Assembly: GCA_003166865.1 (NCBI GenBank)
Contig: PMUP01000046.1
Coordinates: 582 to 45,172 of the forward strand
Reading direction: 5' to 3'
DNA from: Bryobacterales bacterium
GTDB taxonomy: Bacteria; Acidobacteriota; Terriglobia; Bryobacterales; Bryobacteraceae
Length of the DNA: 44,591 bases
In this document: piece by piece, positions 32,162 through 39,852 of the stretch
How positions within the stretch are numbered: the stretch's first letter is position 1
How the letters are laid out: each line of letters begins with the position of its first letter
Notes under the pieces: generated by a model
Databases searched by the model: none
What the model saw: only the letters and a program-made list of their open reading frames with translations
Told to the model about the DNA's origin: nothing
Program-made: the position numbers and the translations under genes

Positions 32162-32994
32162 GCTGCCAATGGCGCGTACTTGTCGAGCACGCCCAGAATT
32201 TCGTCACGAGTCGAGTCAGGAATCGCCAGTAGCGCACGTTCGATACCAAGCTCCCGGTATTCGGCCAGAACCGTCTGGTCGGCCGGCGCCCCGAACACGC
32301 TGATTGACAGCGTCGAGAAATCCCGCCCGGCCGCCGATGCCGCCTGACGCAGCCGCGCCACCGCTTCTTTAGGGTTGAAGCCCGGCCTGGCGATGGGCAA
32401 CCAGCCGTCGCAAAATTCGACGACGCGCTTCAAGGTATGGTCGCTATCGCCGCCGAGAAGTATCGGAGGGTGGGGCCGTTGCGCGGGCTTAGGGTAAAGC
32501 CAGACTGGATCGAAGTTCACCATTTCTCCGTGGAAAGCTGCCTCCTCCTGGGTCCATAGGGCCTTCATAGCCAGAATTCGTTCGCGCATCAACTTGAAGC
32601 GCGTTTCGTAGCGCGCGCCGTGATTCTCCATTTCATCGACATTCCAGCCGCCGCCAATACCGAAAAGGAACCGCCCGTTCGACAACTGATCCAGACTGGC
32701 CACGCACTTCGCCGTCACGATCGGATCGCGCTGCGGGATAAGGCAAATGCCGGTGCCGAGCAAGATTTTCGTTGTTGCAGCAGCAGCAAACGACAGCGCA
32801 ACGAACGGGTCGTGCGTATGAGAATAAGCTTTGGGCAGTTCTCCGCCGCCGGGAAATGGGGTGCGGCGAGACTTTGGAATGTGCGTGTGCTCCGGCAGGA
32901 GCAACGAATCGAAGCCGCGCTCCTCAGCCGCGAGCGCCAGTTCGCGGATGTCGATGCCGTAGTCCGTTGGAAAATAGAAAACACCAACACGCAT
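32158..32994 (-). CDS. Luciferase-like F420-dependent oxidoreductase (TIGR03619 type)
   Basis: A 278-aa TIM-barrel enzyme: 'RVGVFYFPTDYGIDIRELAL', 'AEERGFDSLLLPEHTHIP', 'LLGTGICLIPQRDPIVTAK', 'LSNGRFLFGIGGGWNVDEME' and 'HPPILLGGDSDHTLKRVVEF'. The combination marks the TIGR03619 F420-dependent group. The frame is open to 33618, but the ATG at 32994 has AGGAGAA about 8 bases upstream and starts the first barrel strand. It leads the operon with the PPOX, NTF2-like and second luciferase-like genes. The substrate is unknown. Confidence 0.93.
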   Translation of the reverse strand: MRVGVFYFPTDYGIDIRELALAAEERGFDSLLLPEHTHIPKSRRTPFPGGGELPKAYSHTHDPFVALSFAAAATTKILLGTGICLIPQRDPIVTAKCVASLDQLSNGRFLFGIGGGWNVDEMENHGARYETRFKLMRERILAMKALWTQEEAAFHGEMVNFDPVWLYPKPAQRPHPPILLGGDSDHTLKRVVEFCDGWLPIARPGFNPKEAVARLRQAASAAGRDFSTLSISVFGAPADQTVLAEYRELGIERALLAIPDSTRDEILGVLDKYAPLAA

Positions 32995-33248
32995 TGTGAG
33001 TTCTCCTGTGCACAAACGTTCAGAGCTTAGAAAACGTCTTCTATGAAACTCAAATTGGCGCCGCAATCGACGCCGGCACCGCATGATTGGCGAGCGCCCC
33101 GCAACCCACATGATCGCACGTTGGTTGTTGCAGGAAGGCTGTCGCATCTCTCCCGATATGCTTTGGATCGCGTATGAATCCGGCCGTAATGAGATCGAGG
33201 GAGCGGCCCAATTCTTCGAGAGAGCTGGCTCCGAGGAGTGGAGGCTCG
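32995..33248. other. Upstream region of the F420-enzyme operon
   Basis: This 254-bp stretch must hold the promoter of the minus-strand operon starting at 32994, but no -35/-10 pair could be fixed by eye. An 84-aa plus-strand frame (33083-33337) has a protein-like start, MIGERPATHMIARW, but no ribosome site and no recognised family, and it runs into the DUF6152 relic on the other strand. Confidence 0.3.
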
Positions 33249-33679
33249 CTATTCCCTCTTCTGGCTCGTCGCCGTATCCTGTGGTCCGCCATCGCCCGCG
33301 GATCCTCCGGACACGCTCCAGCCGTCGGGCAATGTGACACGCCGTGCATCGATTAGGTGCGAGCCGTCCTTGGCAAGATAGCCGTCCACCACCAGGGTGT
33401 CTCCCAACTTGATGTCGCCTTTCTTGAACCCGCGCCTGGAAAGAGCGCCGGGTGCGCCAGCTTCGCAGCCCCAGTTGGAGACCTTTCTGCTTTCGTCTTC
33501 CACGTCGAGATAAAAATACGAATGCGGATTGGTCCATTCGATTTTGGTCAGCTTTCCCACGAGTCGCACGGTTTGTGCCCGTCAAATTCGGCGGCGAAGG
33601 AATGATGGGCTTGCACACTCGGCGCGATGGCGACGAGTAGGCCCGCTGCGGCCGCGGCTACGGCAAATCGGCTTTTCAC
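33249..33679 (-). pseudogene. Secreted DUF6152-like protein with one frameshift
   Basis: The GTG at 33679 (with GGGAGAA upstream) begins a signal peptide KSRFAVAAAAAGLLVAIAPS ending 'VQAHHSFAAEFDGHKP'. The frame then breaks at about 33567. One additional G there would join it to 'VRLVGKLTKIEWTNPHSYFY', 'LDVEDESRKVSNWGCEAGAP', 'GALSRRGFKKGDIKLGDT' and the C-terminal 'KDGSHLIDARRVTLPDG'. This is the DUF6152-like secreted family common in acidobacteria. Either the gene is a young pseudogene or there is a one-base sequencing deletion. It precedes the chimeric quinoprotein gene in genome order but lies downstream of it in transcription. Confidence 0.8.
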
Positions 33680-33702
33680 AATGATTCTCCCTTTCGATTG
33701 GA

Positions 33703-35150
33703 TTACTTCACGTCCGGTGGCAAAATAGTCCGAGCAGGATTGGTTTTTGACGGAGGGGGCGGCAGCGGCGCCGGGTTGTCATAGCCGCGCGTTCCATCCG
33801 CGCGAATCGGCCCGGGTCCTGGGCCTAGATGGCCGGAAAATGCGTCGATATTGTTTTCGGAGCAGGCCTCCTCGTGCGTCTGCCGTCCCGGCGAGAGGAC
33901 CCAGCTCCTTTGGAAATGGATCGGCTGTGTGTAGAATTTCGGATCTTCGATCAGCAGCTCCAGGTGAAGGTGGCCGAGATCGGAGCGGGTCCAACGCTCC
34001 ACGACGTGGCGAGTGTCGCTGACTGGATCGGCGTTCTCGTCCGCCCAGGTGTTGTCCGCTTTGAACCCGACAGAGTCGATGACGAACGTATTGCCGTCCC
34101 ACTTTCCGATCTCTTCGCCGAAATAGGTTGGGTCGGGATCTTCGGTGTGTTTGCGGCCGTCCGTTTCGGTGGACGCGCCTCCCGAGGCAACGCCGGAGCG
34201 ATCGATGCCATAGAGCATCCGTTTTTACCGGATGCGGCGGCGATCTGGCGTCCGCCGCTGGATCGAATCAGAGCCGGCGGAGATGTCATGTCCCAATCGT
34301 GGAAATCCTTTTTGACGGGCTGAACGTAGCGCAACAGTTTTCCGGTTTTGGCGTCCAGTGCGATGACAGAGGTGGTGTAAAGATTGTCGCCGGGATGCAG
34401 AGCGATAAGAAAATCTGGCGCCACATTTCCAGTGGAAATCCATAGGACGCCCGCCTCGGGGTCCAGGCTGTAGCTGGTCCAGGTGGCGCCCCCGGTGGGA
34501 GGGTTGCGGTCGCTCACCTTCTTCCAGGTAGCGCGGGCGGGGCCGGAATCGGGCACCACATTAAACGCCAGATTTGATGGCCATCGGCAGCGCTGGAAGG
34601 CGTAGATGCGTCCGGTGACTCCAAAATTATCGCCGCCCGCATTGCCCGCAAAGACCATTCCATTCCAAGCAAGGGGCGCCATCGGAACGGAATCCCCGTT
34701 GGCTGGATCGCCCAGATCCGCTTCCCACGCCGGTTGGCCGGTCGCGGCATCCAAAGCGAAAACATGCGCGCCGCCGCCTCGAAACAACTTGCCGTCGAGG
34801 TAGGCGGCTCCGCGGTTGACACCGAGCCCGCCCTTTGGGCCCGGCCGGCTATATCTCCACCTCAGGGCGCAGTTGGACGCGTCCACGGCGTAGGTAGTGT
34901 CGTAAGTCGTGAAGTAGAGCACTCCCTGCACCATCAGAAGGCCGCTTTGGAAGTTGGTGGTTTCACCCGTGTCATAGGTGCAGGCCGGACGCAGGGTATT
35001 CACGTTGCCAGTGGTGATCTCGCTAAGAGGCGAGAAACGAGTTGCGCCGAGGTCGCCGTTGTAGGAGGGCCATTCGACGGACTGCGAGAACCCCGATTGA
35101 GCCAGGAATCCCAGCGAAACAACAATCAAATACAGTTCTGTTCGATGCAT
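33703..35150 (-). pseudogene. Chimeric gene: quinoprotein N-terminal part joined out of frame to a 'DGKPDLSGIW'-family C-terminal part
   Basis: From the ATG at 35150 (signal peptide MHRTELYLIVVSLGFLAQSG) the frame encodes a PQQ-type propeller: 'VEWPSYNGDLGATRFSPLSE', 'LRWRYSRPGPKGGLGVNRGA', 'FALDAATGQPAWEADLGDP', 'TGGATWTSYSLDPEAGVLW' and 'DFHDWDMTSPP'. Near 34218, after 'AAASGKNG', the frame shifts by one base into MLYGIDRSG. A few codons later, homology changes to 'DPTYFGEEIGKWDGNTFVID', 'DTRHVVERWTRSDLGHLHLE' and 'LLIEDPKFYTQP', which resembles the tail of the gene at 17065-17898. The rest of the quinoprotein is lost. A deletion plus frameshift is the simplest account. Confidence 0.75.
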
Positions 35151-35214
35151 GCGTTCCACAGGATTGATTTTCCGCCAACGCTGGGAGTAAGGCAAGCGAC
35201 TCGTCGGCTCAGGG

Positions 35215-37842
35215 TTATGGCGCTTTCGAAATCGTGATCGAGCCCGCTGACCCGTTCCAATAGTAATTCTGCGACCACGCCGAATTGAACACACCCAGAT
35301 CGACGGAATATGTGCCGGTCGCCAGGTCCGACGGCGAAGCCCAGGTGTAGGAGAAATGCAGCGTCTGACCTGCTGTGAAGTTCTGGCCCTGCCAAAAGGT
35401 GGTCATAACCGCGTTGCCTGATTGATCGAAAACCTGCAGCTCGACAATCGAATTGGAGAGCCCCGCGGTCCCGGTGTCGGTGACCGAGAGGGCTATATTT
35501 GTGGTACCTCCCGCCGCGAACGTCGAAGGAGTGGAAGTCGCGGATGACGTGAAAGTGAGATTCGAGTTTACGGTGATCGTCGCTGCCGAGGAATTCGAAC
35601 TCCACACTTGATCGGTCGAGCTGTACACGCCGATCTCGACGGTGTAAGTGCCCGCTAGGGACGGAACGAGCTTGACCTGGTAGGTTTTGGACTGACCGGA
35701 GGTGAAGTTCTGCCCCGTGAAGTTCTCCTTGAGCGCGGTAGCGCCGGTCGGATCGAGAACCGCGACATGTACAATACCGTTCGTCAACGTGCCGGCAGTG
35801 TCCTTCACGGTGGCGGCGATGGCCGTTGAGACGCCTTGCGTCACAGGATTCGGACTCGCGGTGGCCGAAGAAGTGAACTTCGGCGGGACAATCGGAATCG
35901 CTGCAATTTGGGTTGAGTTGGAGCTGGTCCCGGCGGAGTTGGCGCCCGTAACGACGTAGTAATAGCTTGTCCCGTTTGTGAGGCCGGAATCCTTGAAAAG
36001 CGTCGGCGAACTGCCTACGGCGCCAACTGGCAAGTAGGGACCGCCGCTCGCGATACCGCGCTTCACCGTGTAGCTGGTCGCACCGCTTGTGGCCTTCCAG
36101 GTTAGGGTGACGGTGCCATTGCCCACTGTCGCCGCAAGTCCGGTGGGCGTGCTCGGGGGCGAGAGCACGTTGCCCGCCGGGATTACGAGCAGTGTGATGC
36201 TTTGGGACGGTACGGTGGTAGAGACCGAGTTGTTCGCCACCTTCACGTCAGCCAGATGGGTGATAGATGTTTGGGAGGCCCAATTGATCTGCCAGGCCTG
36301 CGCGGTTCCGGAGTTCGAGAAATTCGCCAGGCTTAGCGTGACGGGGGTGCTTCCCTGCTGCTTATTGATCACCATCACCGTCAATGCGCCGTCGGATTGG
36401 CGTAGCGATGCAAATGCCGACAGATTATCCGGGTTGGCCACGTTCGCCTCCACGCTGGTATCGCCGAAAGTGGAGTCGTTTCCGTCGTAGTTGCGGTAAA
36501 TCTGGCTGGCAAGATAGGTCACGTAGTAGGTTGTCGGATTTGTGTTGGTATTCTCGGCGACCGTCCAACGGGTTGCCAGGTCGAAGCCCTCGCGTCCATA
36601 TATTCCGAGCACGTCAGCCTGCGTGGTGGCTCCATTGAGATTCGGTTCGTCGCCCCAATTGTATTCGGTGCAGCCGATGTCGAGTCCCGGATAATATCGG
36701 CTCACCATGGCCTTCATCGTGGGAATCCAGTTGATCACGCGGCCGTCAATGCCAATATCGCCATACCAGGAAGGATCCAGGAACGTGGGATCCCACAAGA
36801 TGCGTGTTTCCCGATTGCGATAGAGCTGCCCGGTGAGAGAGTCGTCGTTACTGGCCGGAGCACCGTTGTAGCAATGAACCGTTAGCACATCAAGCAGTCG
36901 CGTTCCCGTTTGCTGCTGATACGCATACAGTTGCTGAAGCAGCCAGGGATAGTAATAAGTTTGGCCGTGCGTGTTGTAGTCCGAGTTCGACGCAGTAAAT
37001 CCGTTTGCCTGATCGAATCCGCTGGCATACATCGCCCACCAACTCCACTCCTCAAAGCCAAGGATTTTCGCGGCAGGATCGGCGGACCGGATCGCGCTGG
37101 CGTAGGCCACAATTTTGTTGTACATCTCCTGGTACGTGGAAGGGTTGGGGTGAACGTCGCGTTGAGTTTGATACCACAACGACGGCTCGTTATCGAGGAT
37201 GTAATATTTGATGCCAGTCGACGTTGTGGCCGGGCCATAGGTGGAAACAAAATGCTGCAGCCATCCCTGCTGGATGGCGGTAGTGTTCGCTACGCCCGTA
37301 TCTAGCGGGTTATTGCCCGTGATGTGCTCTCCAGTTGCCGAGCTGACGCCGTTGCCCGCATCGGAATTATAGGGATCGGTCGCTGTTTGCGGCCCATACT
37401 TCTTCACCGAAAAGCCTTCTAGCGTGCTTCGATTTGGTCCAAGCTTCGCCAGATAATCGATCATCGGAATGGTGAACAGGGGCTCGGAGCCATTGTTGGC
37501 GCGCGTGGTTGCGACATAAGCGTTGGCAGATCCCGAGGGTGTGCCGCTGCCGTCGGAGTAAGTCTCGAAATACCAGTCGGCGGCAGCCGAATGAGCATCG
37601 ATCTGCCAATAGTACCGGCTGGTGGCGTCACCTCCCCAGCGGTTGAGCGGGGCATTCAGGGTCGTCATGTCGTGCGCATCCCCGTAGGCGATGCCGTAGA
37701 TATTGGGGTTGATGGCGTGCTGGTTGGCGTTGGCATCCACATTGACGGTTGCGGGTGGATTCTGCGCAAAGCCCTGCACCGCACTGAACAGGACAGCAAC
37801 GAACAATGTGATCGTCGCCAGACTTACTCGGTCGTTCAACAT
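35215..37842 (-). CDS. Secreted modular glycoside hydrolase, GH44-type (endoglucanase/xyloglucanase)
   Basis: An 875-aa exported enzyme. The ATG at 37842 is chosen over an earlier one at 37971 because AGAGGA stands upstream and a signal peptide follows (MLNDRVSLATITLFVAVLFS). The catalytic domain (about residues 28-560) shows 'INPNIYGIAYGDAH', 'NRWGGDATSRYYWQIDAHS', the acid/base motif 'KYYILDNEPSLW' (Glu near 217) and 'DIGCTEYNWGDEPNLNG' (nucleophile Glu near 392). A fibronectin type III domain lies at about 563-650, then two related beta-sandwich domains (~655-755 and ~760-872). It should cut beta-1,4-linked plant polysaccharides such as xyloglucan outside the cell. Confidence 0.9.
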   Translation of the reverse strand: MLNDRVSLATITLFVAVLFSAVQGFAQNPPATVNVDANANQHAINPNIYGIAYGDAHDMTTLNAPLNRWGGDATSRYYWQIDAHSAAADWYFETYSDGSGTPSGSANAYVATTRANNGSEPLFTIPMIDYLAKLGPNRSTLEGFSVKKYGPQTATDPYNSDAGNGVSSATGEHITGNNPLDTGVANTTAIQQGWLQHFVSTYGPATTSTGIKYYILDNEPSLWYQTQRDVHPNPSTYQEMYNKIVAYASAIRSADPAAKILGFEEWSWWAMYASGFDQANGFTASNSDYNTHGQTYYYPWLLQQLYAYQQQTGTRLLDVLTVHCYNGAPASNDDSLTGQLYRNRETRILWDPTFLDPSWYGDIGIDGRVINWIPTMKAMVSRYYPGLDIGCTEYNWGDEPNLNGATTQADVLGIYGREGFDLATRWTVAENTNTNPTTYYVTYLASQIYRNYDGNDSTFGDTSVEANVANPDNLSAFASLRQSDGALTVMVINKQQGSTPVTLSLANFSNSGTAQAWQINWASQTSITHLADVKVANNSVSTTVPSQSITLLVIPAGNVLSPPSTPTGLAATVGNGTVTLTWKATSGATSYTVKRGIASGGPYLPVGAVGSSPTLFKDSGLTNGTSYYYVVTGANSAGTSSNSTQIAAIPIVPPKFTSSATASPNPVTQGVSTAIAATVKDTAGTLTNGIVHVAVLDPTGATALKENFTGQNFTSGQSKTYQVKLVPSLAGTYTVEIGVYSSTDQVWSSNSSAATITVNSNLTFTSSATSTPSTFAAGGTTNIALSVTDTGTAGLSNSIVELQVFDQSGNAVMTTFWQGQNFTAGQTLHFSYTWASPSDLATGTYSVDLGVFNSAWSQNYYWNGSAGSITISKAP

Positions 37843-37946
37843 CAGAAGATTCCTCTCGCTCGGGTTGGATGCGATCGCGAACCGGCAAGAGAACCGGGAA
37901 ACCGCGCAGCATTCTGGTCCGAATCGTGATGATACTGGGTCAATCG

Positions 37947-37979
37947 TAGTTCTAGTACTTTGACTAATCAATAGAACTA
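37947..37979. promoter_or_regulatory. Inverted repeat upstream of the GH44 gene (possible operator)
   Basis: TAGTTCTA (37947-37954) and TAGAACTA (37972-37979) are perfect inverses separated by 17 bases, in an AT-rich patch about 105 bp upstream of the GH44 start. The arm length and spacing suit a dimeric regulator. No binding protein can be named. Confidence 0.5.
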
Positions 37980-38621
37980 ATTACTTAGGATGCTGTCGAG
38001 GTATTTTACCTAAGCAGGCCTGCGGCTCCTTGGTGGTCTACGCAGAATTTCGGTGGCCCATTGATCCGCCATCGGTGGACAGATAGTTTGCGAGAGGTGA
38101 CAGAAAGATCAGCCAATCCCAACCTGCCACGCTATCAGACCCCAAAATTCGAGGCAGGGCTACCCGCAACAGGCTGGCAGCTCGTCAACCGTTTGGAATT
38201 CGCAACCGATACAAGCCTCTACTATAGATTGAGCGGTCCACGTGTAAAACCGGCTAAAAGCGGCAGGTGCTTATTGCCGAGGTTCACGTGGGGCGAAATG
38301 GAGAAAGCTGGAAGACCTCCGGTTACGGTGTTGAGCCCGGCCCATGCCTGCTCGAATACCTGAGCGAAAAACGGTTCGAGCGCAACCGCCGAGTCGTCGG
38401 TGGCATTGATCACCCCTTCGTACTCGATGAGGTCGGAGGCGCATGCTCCCCTCACTCCGTAGTTGGTTCCTGGGAGCGAACGGGGCACGCGGCCGCTCAC
38501 AGACCAAACCACCGTTTAATGAAAACCGAATCCGAAGACGGAACGCCTCTCCAACTGCCGCTCGCGGCTTAGTTCAACGTCCTTTATCATATATCCGGCA
38601 GGGGAGGTGTCAAGGAGGCAG
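37980..38621. other. Region without a supported gene
   Basis: A minus-strand frame at 38222-38512 has protein-like composition ('ASDLIEYEGVINATDDSAV') but no start signal and no recognised family; it may be a gene relic. CCACGTG (38238-38244) and CACGTGG (38285-38291) form a distant inverted pair. Nothing else is seen. Confidence 0.35.
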
Positions 38622-38789
38622 CTAGTCATCCTTCTCGTTCTTGCACTCGAAATAAATCTGGACATGCGGATTGACGAACTGGAAATCCGTGACCGTTCCC
38701 TTGACCTTGACCATCTTCGTGGTATCGAACGCCGCCGTCCCGTGATGGGCAAACACTTGGACCGGCGCGATTGCCAGAGCGCTGATGAA
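38622..38789 (-). pseudogene. DUF6152-like protein fragment
   Basis: The minus strand reads 'FISALAIAPVQVFAHHGTAA', then 'FDTTKMVKVKGTVTDFQFVN' and PHVQIYFECKNEKDD before a stop. This is the end of a signal peptide, the mature N-terminus (AHHG) and the first strands of a DUF6152-like secreted protein, comparable to 'AHHSFAAEFD' and 'WTNPHSYFYLDV' of the gene at 33.2-33.7 kb. Both ends are missing, so it is a relic. Confidence 0.75.
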
Positions 38790-38798
38790 TTACTGGGA

Positions 38799-39170
38799 AG
38801 TCCGCATCCGTTCCGCCGTGCTTCGACGACCGACACGATGGCGGCGATTCTGCGCGACCCGCCGGACCTGAGCGGCGATCTGCCCCAGGGCCTGATGCTG
38901 CTGATCCGCCGGCTGCTCGCGAAGTCGCTGGAGGACCGATATCAGTCGATTGCGGACGTGCGGGCGGACCTGGGCCGGCTGACGGCGAGCGCGCTGGTGC
39001 CGGAGCCGCAAGAAGAGGCGGAAGGCCGTATCCCGCTGATCGGCCGCGACTGTCGAACTGGAAGTCACGCGTCCGTTCGCGAGAACAATCGAAACCCTAC
39101 TGCGCCAGAAGCAGGCCACGCGGATTTCACTGCGGCGGCTGACGGTGGGCGGAGTGGAAAGAATGCTCGC
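38799..39170 (+). pseudogene. Ser/Thr kinase-ATPase fusion, two joined fragments
   Basis: The plus strand first gives HPFRRASTTDTMAAILRDPP, 'GLMLLIRRLLAKSLEDRYQS' and 'EEAEGRIPLIGRD', the C-terminal lobe of a kinase domain and the start of an AAA-type ATPase region. Directly after it, in another frame, comes 'VELEVTRPFARTIETLLRQK' and 'ATRISLRRLTVGGVERML', a more distal part of the same kind of kinase-ATPase protein. About 200 residues between them are gone, including the Walker motifs. It is a deletion remnant flanked by unrelated pieces. Confidence 0.75.
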
Positions 39171-39177
39171 CGATTGG

Positions 39178-39475
39178 GCACGATTCCGATTAGAACCATG
39201 CGGCCGATTTTACACACGGGGCATCGTTTGTCATCTTGCTCTTCAACCTTGCTGCGATTGTCGGGGACAGTGGGTTTAGTCTGTGGGACCGCGCCCAGCA
39301 ATGCGCGGCAGAGCGCCAGTTTCTTTCCCCGCGCTCGATTGGCCAGAAAGCCAAACTGGCGGATGCGCACAAAGCCGCTGGGAAGGACATGCAGCGGGAA
39401 ACGTCGGATGAACTCCGTCGCTTCCAGAATCATGACTTTCGTTTGATTGCCGTCGGCATAATCCTTGTATTCTCA
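39178..39475 (-). pseudogene. IS91-family transposase, C-terminal fragment
   Basis: The minus strand encodes 'EYKDYADGNQTKVMILEATE', 'FIRRFPLHVLPSGFVRIRQF' and 'GFLANRARGKKLALCRALLG', then, after a gap, 'CPVCKIGRMV'. The 'F+RRFLLHVLP.GF.RIRH.G.LA' block is diagnostic of IS91-like Y2 transposases, which move by rolling-circle replication. The HUH and double-tyrosine core is absent and no oriIS or terIS sequence could be recognised. It interrupts a transcriptional regulator gene on the same strand. Confidence 0.8.
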
Positions 39476-39717
39476 CGTTCCTGCTGATCAACGATTGGGA
39501 GCCGACCTTTGAACAAGTTCCAGACCCGCTCCAGCAGTTCTTCTTTCGATACGATTTGCCCGGCCGATTCGACGAGTACTGTGAGTACCGCGATTGGCTT
39601 GGGCATCACTGGTACTCGAGCGCCGTCTCGCCACAGCGCTCCTTGACTGGGAGCGAGTTCAAAGTCGGCGAATCGATATTTGTGCGGCCGGCTTATCTCA
39701 GCGATTTCCGAATTCAT
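39430..39717 (-). pseudogene. Winged-helix (OmpR/CadC-type) regulator, N-terminal fragment
   Basis: The ATG at 39717 opens MNSEIAEISRPHKYRFADFE and continues 'LAPSQGALWRDGARVPVMPK', 'IAVLTVLVESAGQIVSKEEL' and LERVWN. This is the start of a Trans_reg_C DNA-binding domain as found in the CadC-like regulators numerous in acidobacteria, up to the recognition-helix region. After 'LLERVWN' the sequence is unrelated and meets the IS91-like fragment, so the domain and everything after it are truncated. It would not make a functional DNA-binding protein. Confidence 0.8.
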
Positions 39718-39852
39718 GGTAAAACCCGGCTCTCACAAATCTTCAGAACGATTCTAAGGACATTTAGGTCATCGGACTGTATAAAGGGAGACACCCAGTG
39801 AGAGTCTTGGTTCGGTGGCGTTGCGGGAGCTTTGAACCTTCAGGAGGACGGA

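Noticed and set aside
32995-33618. N-terminal extension of the luciferase-like enzyme (486-aa frame)
   Set aside because: The extension is antisense to nothing useful but is low-quality sequence; a good ribosome site and the first barrel strand are at 32994.
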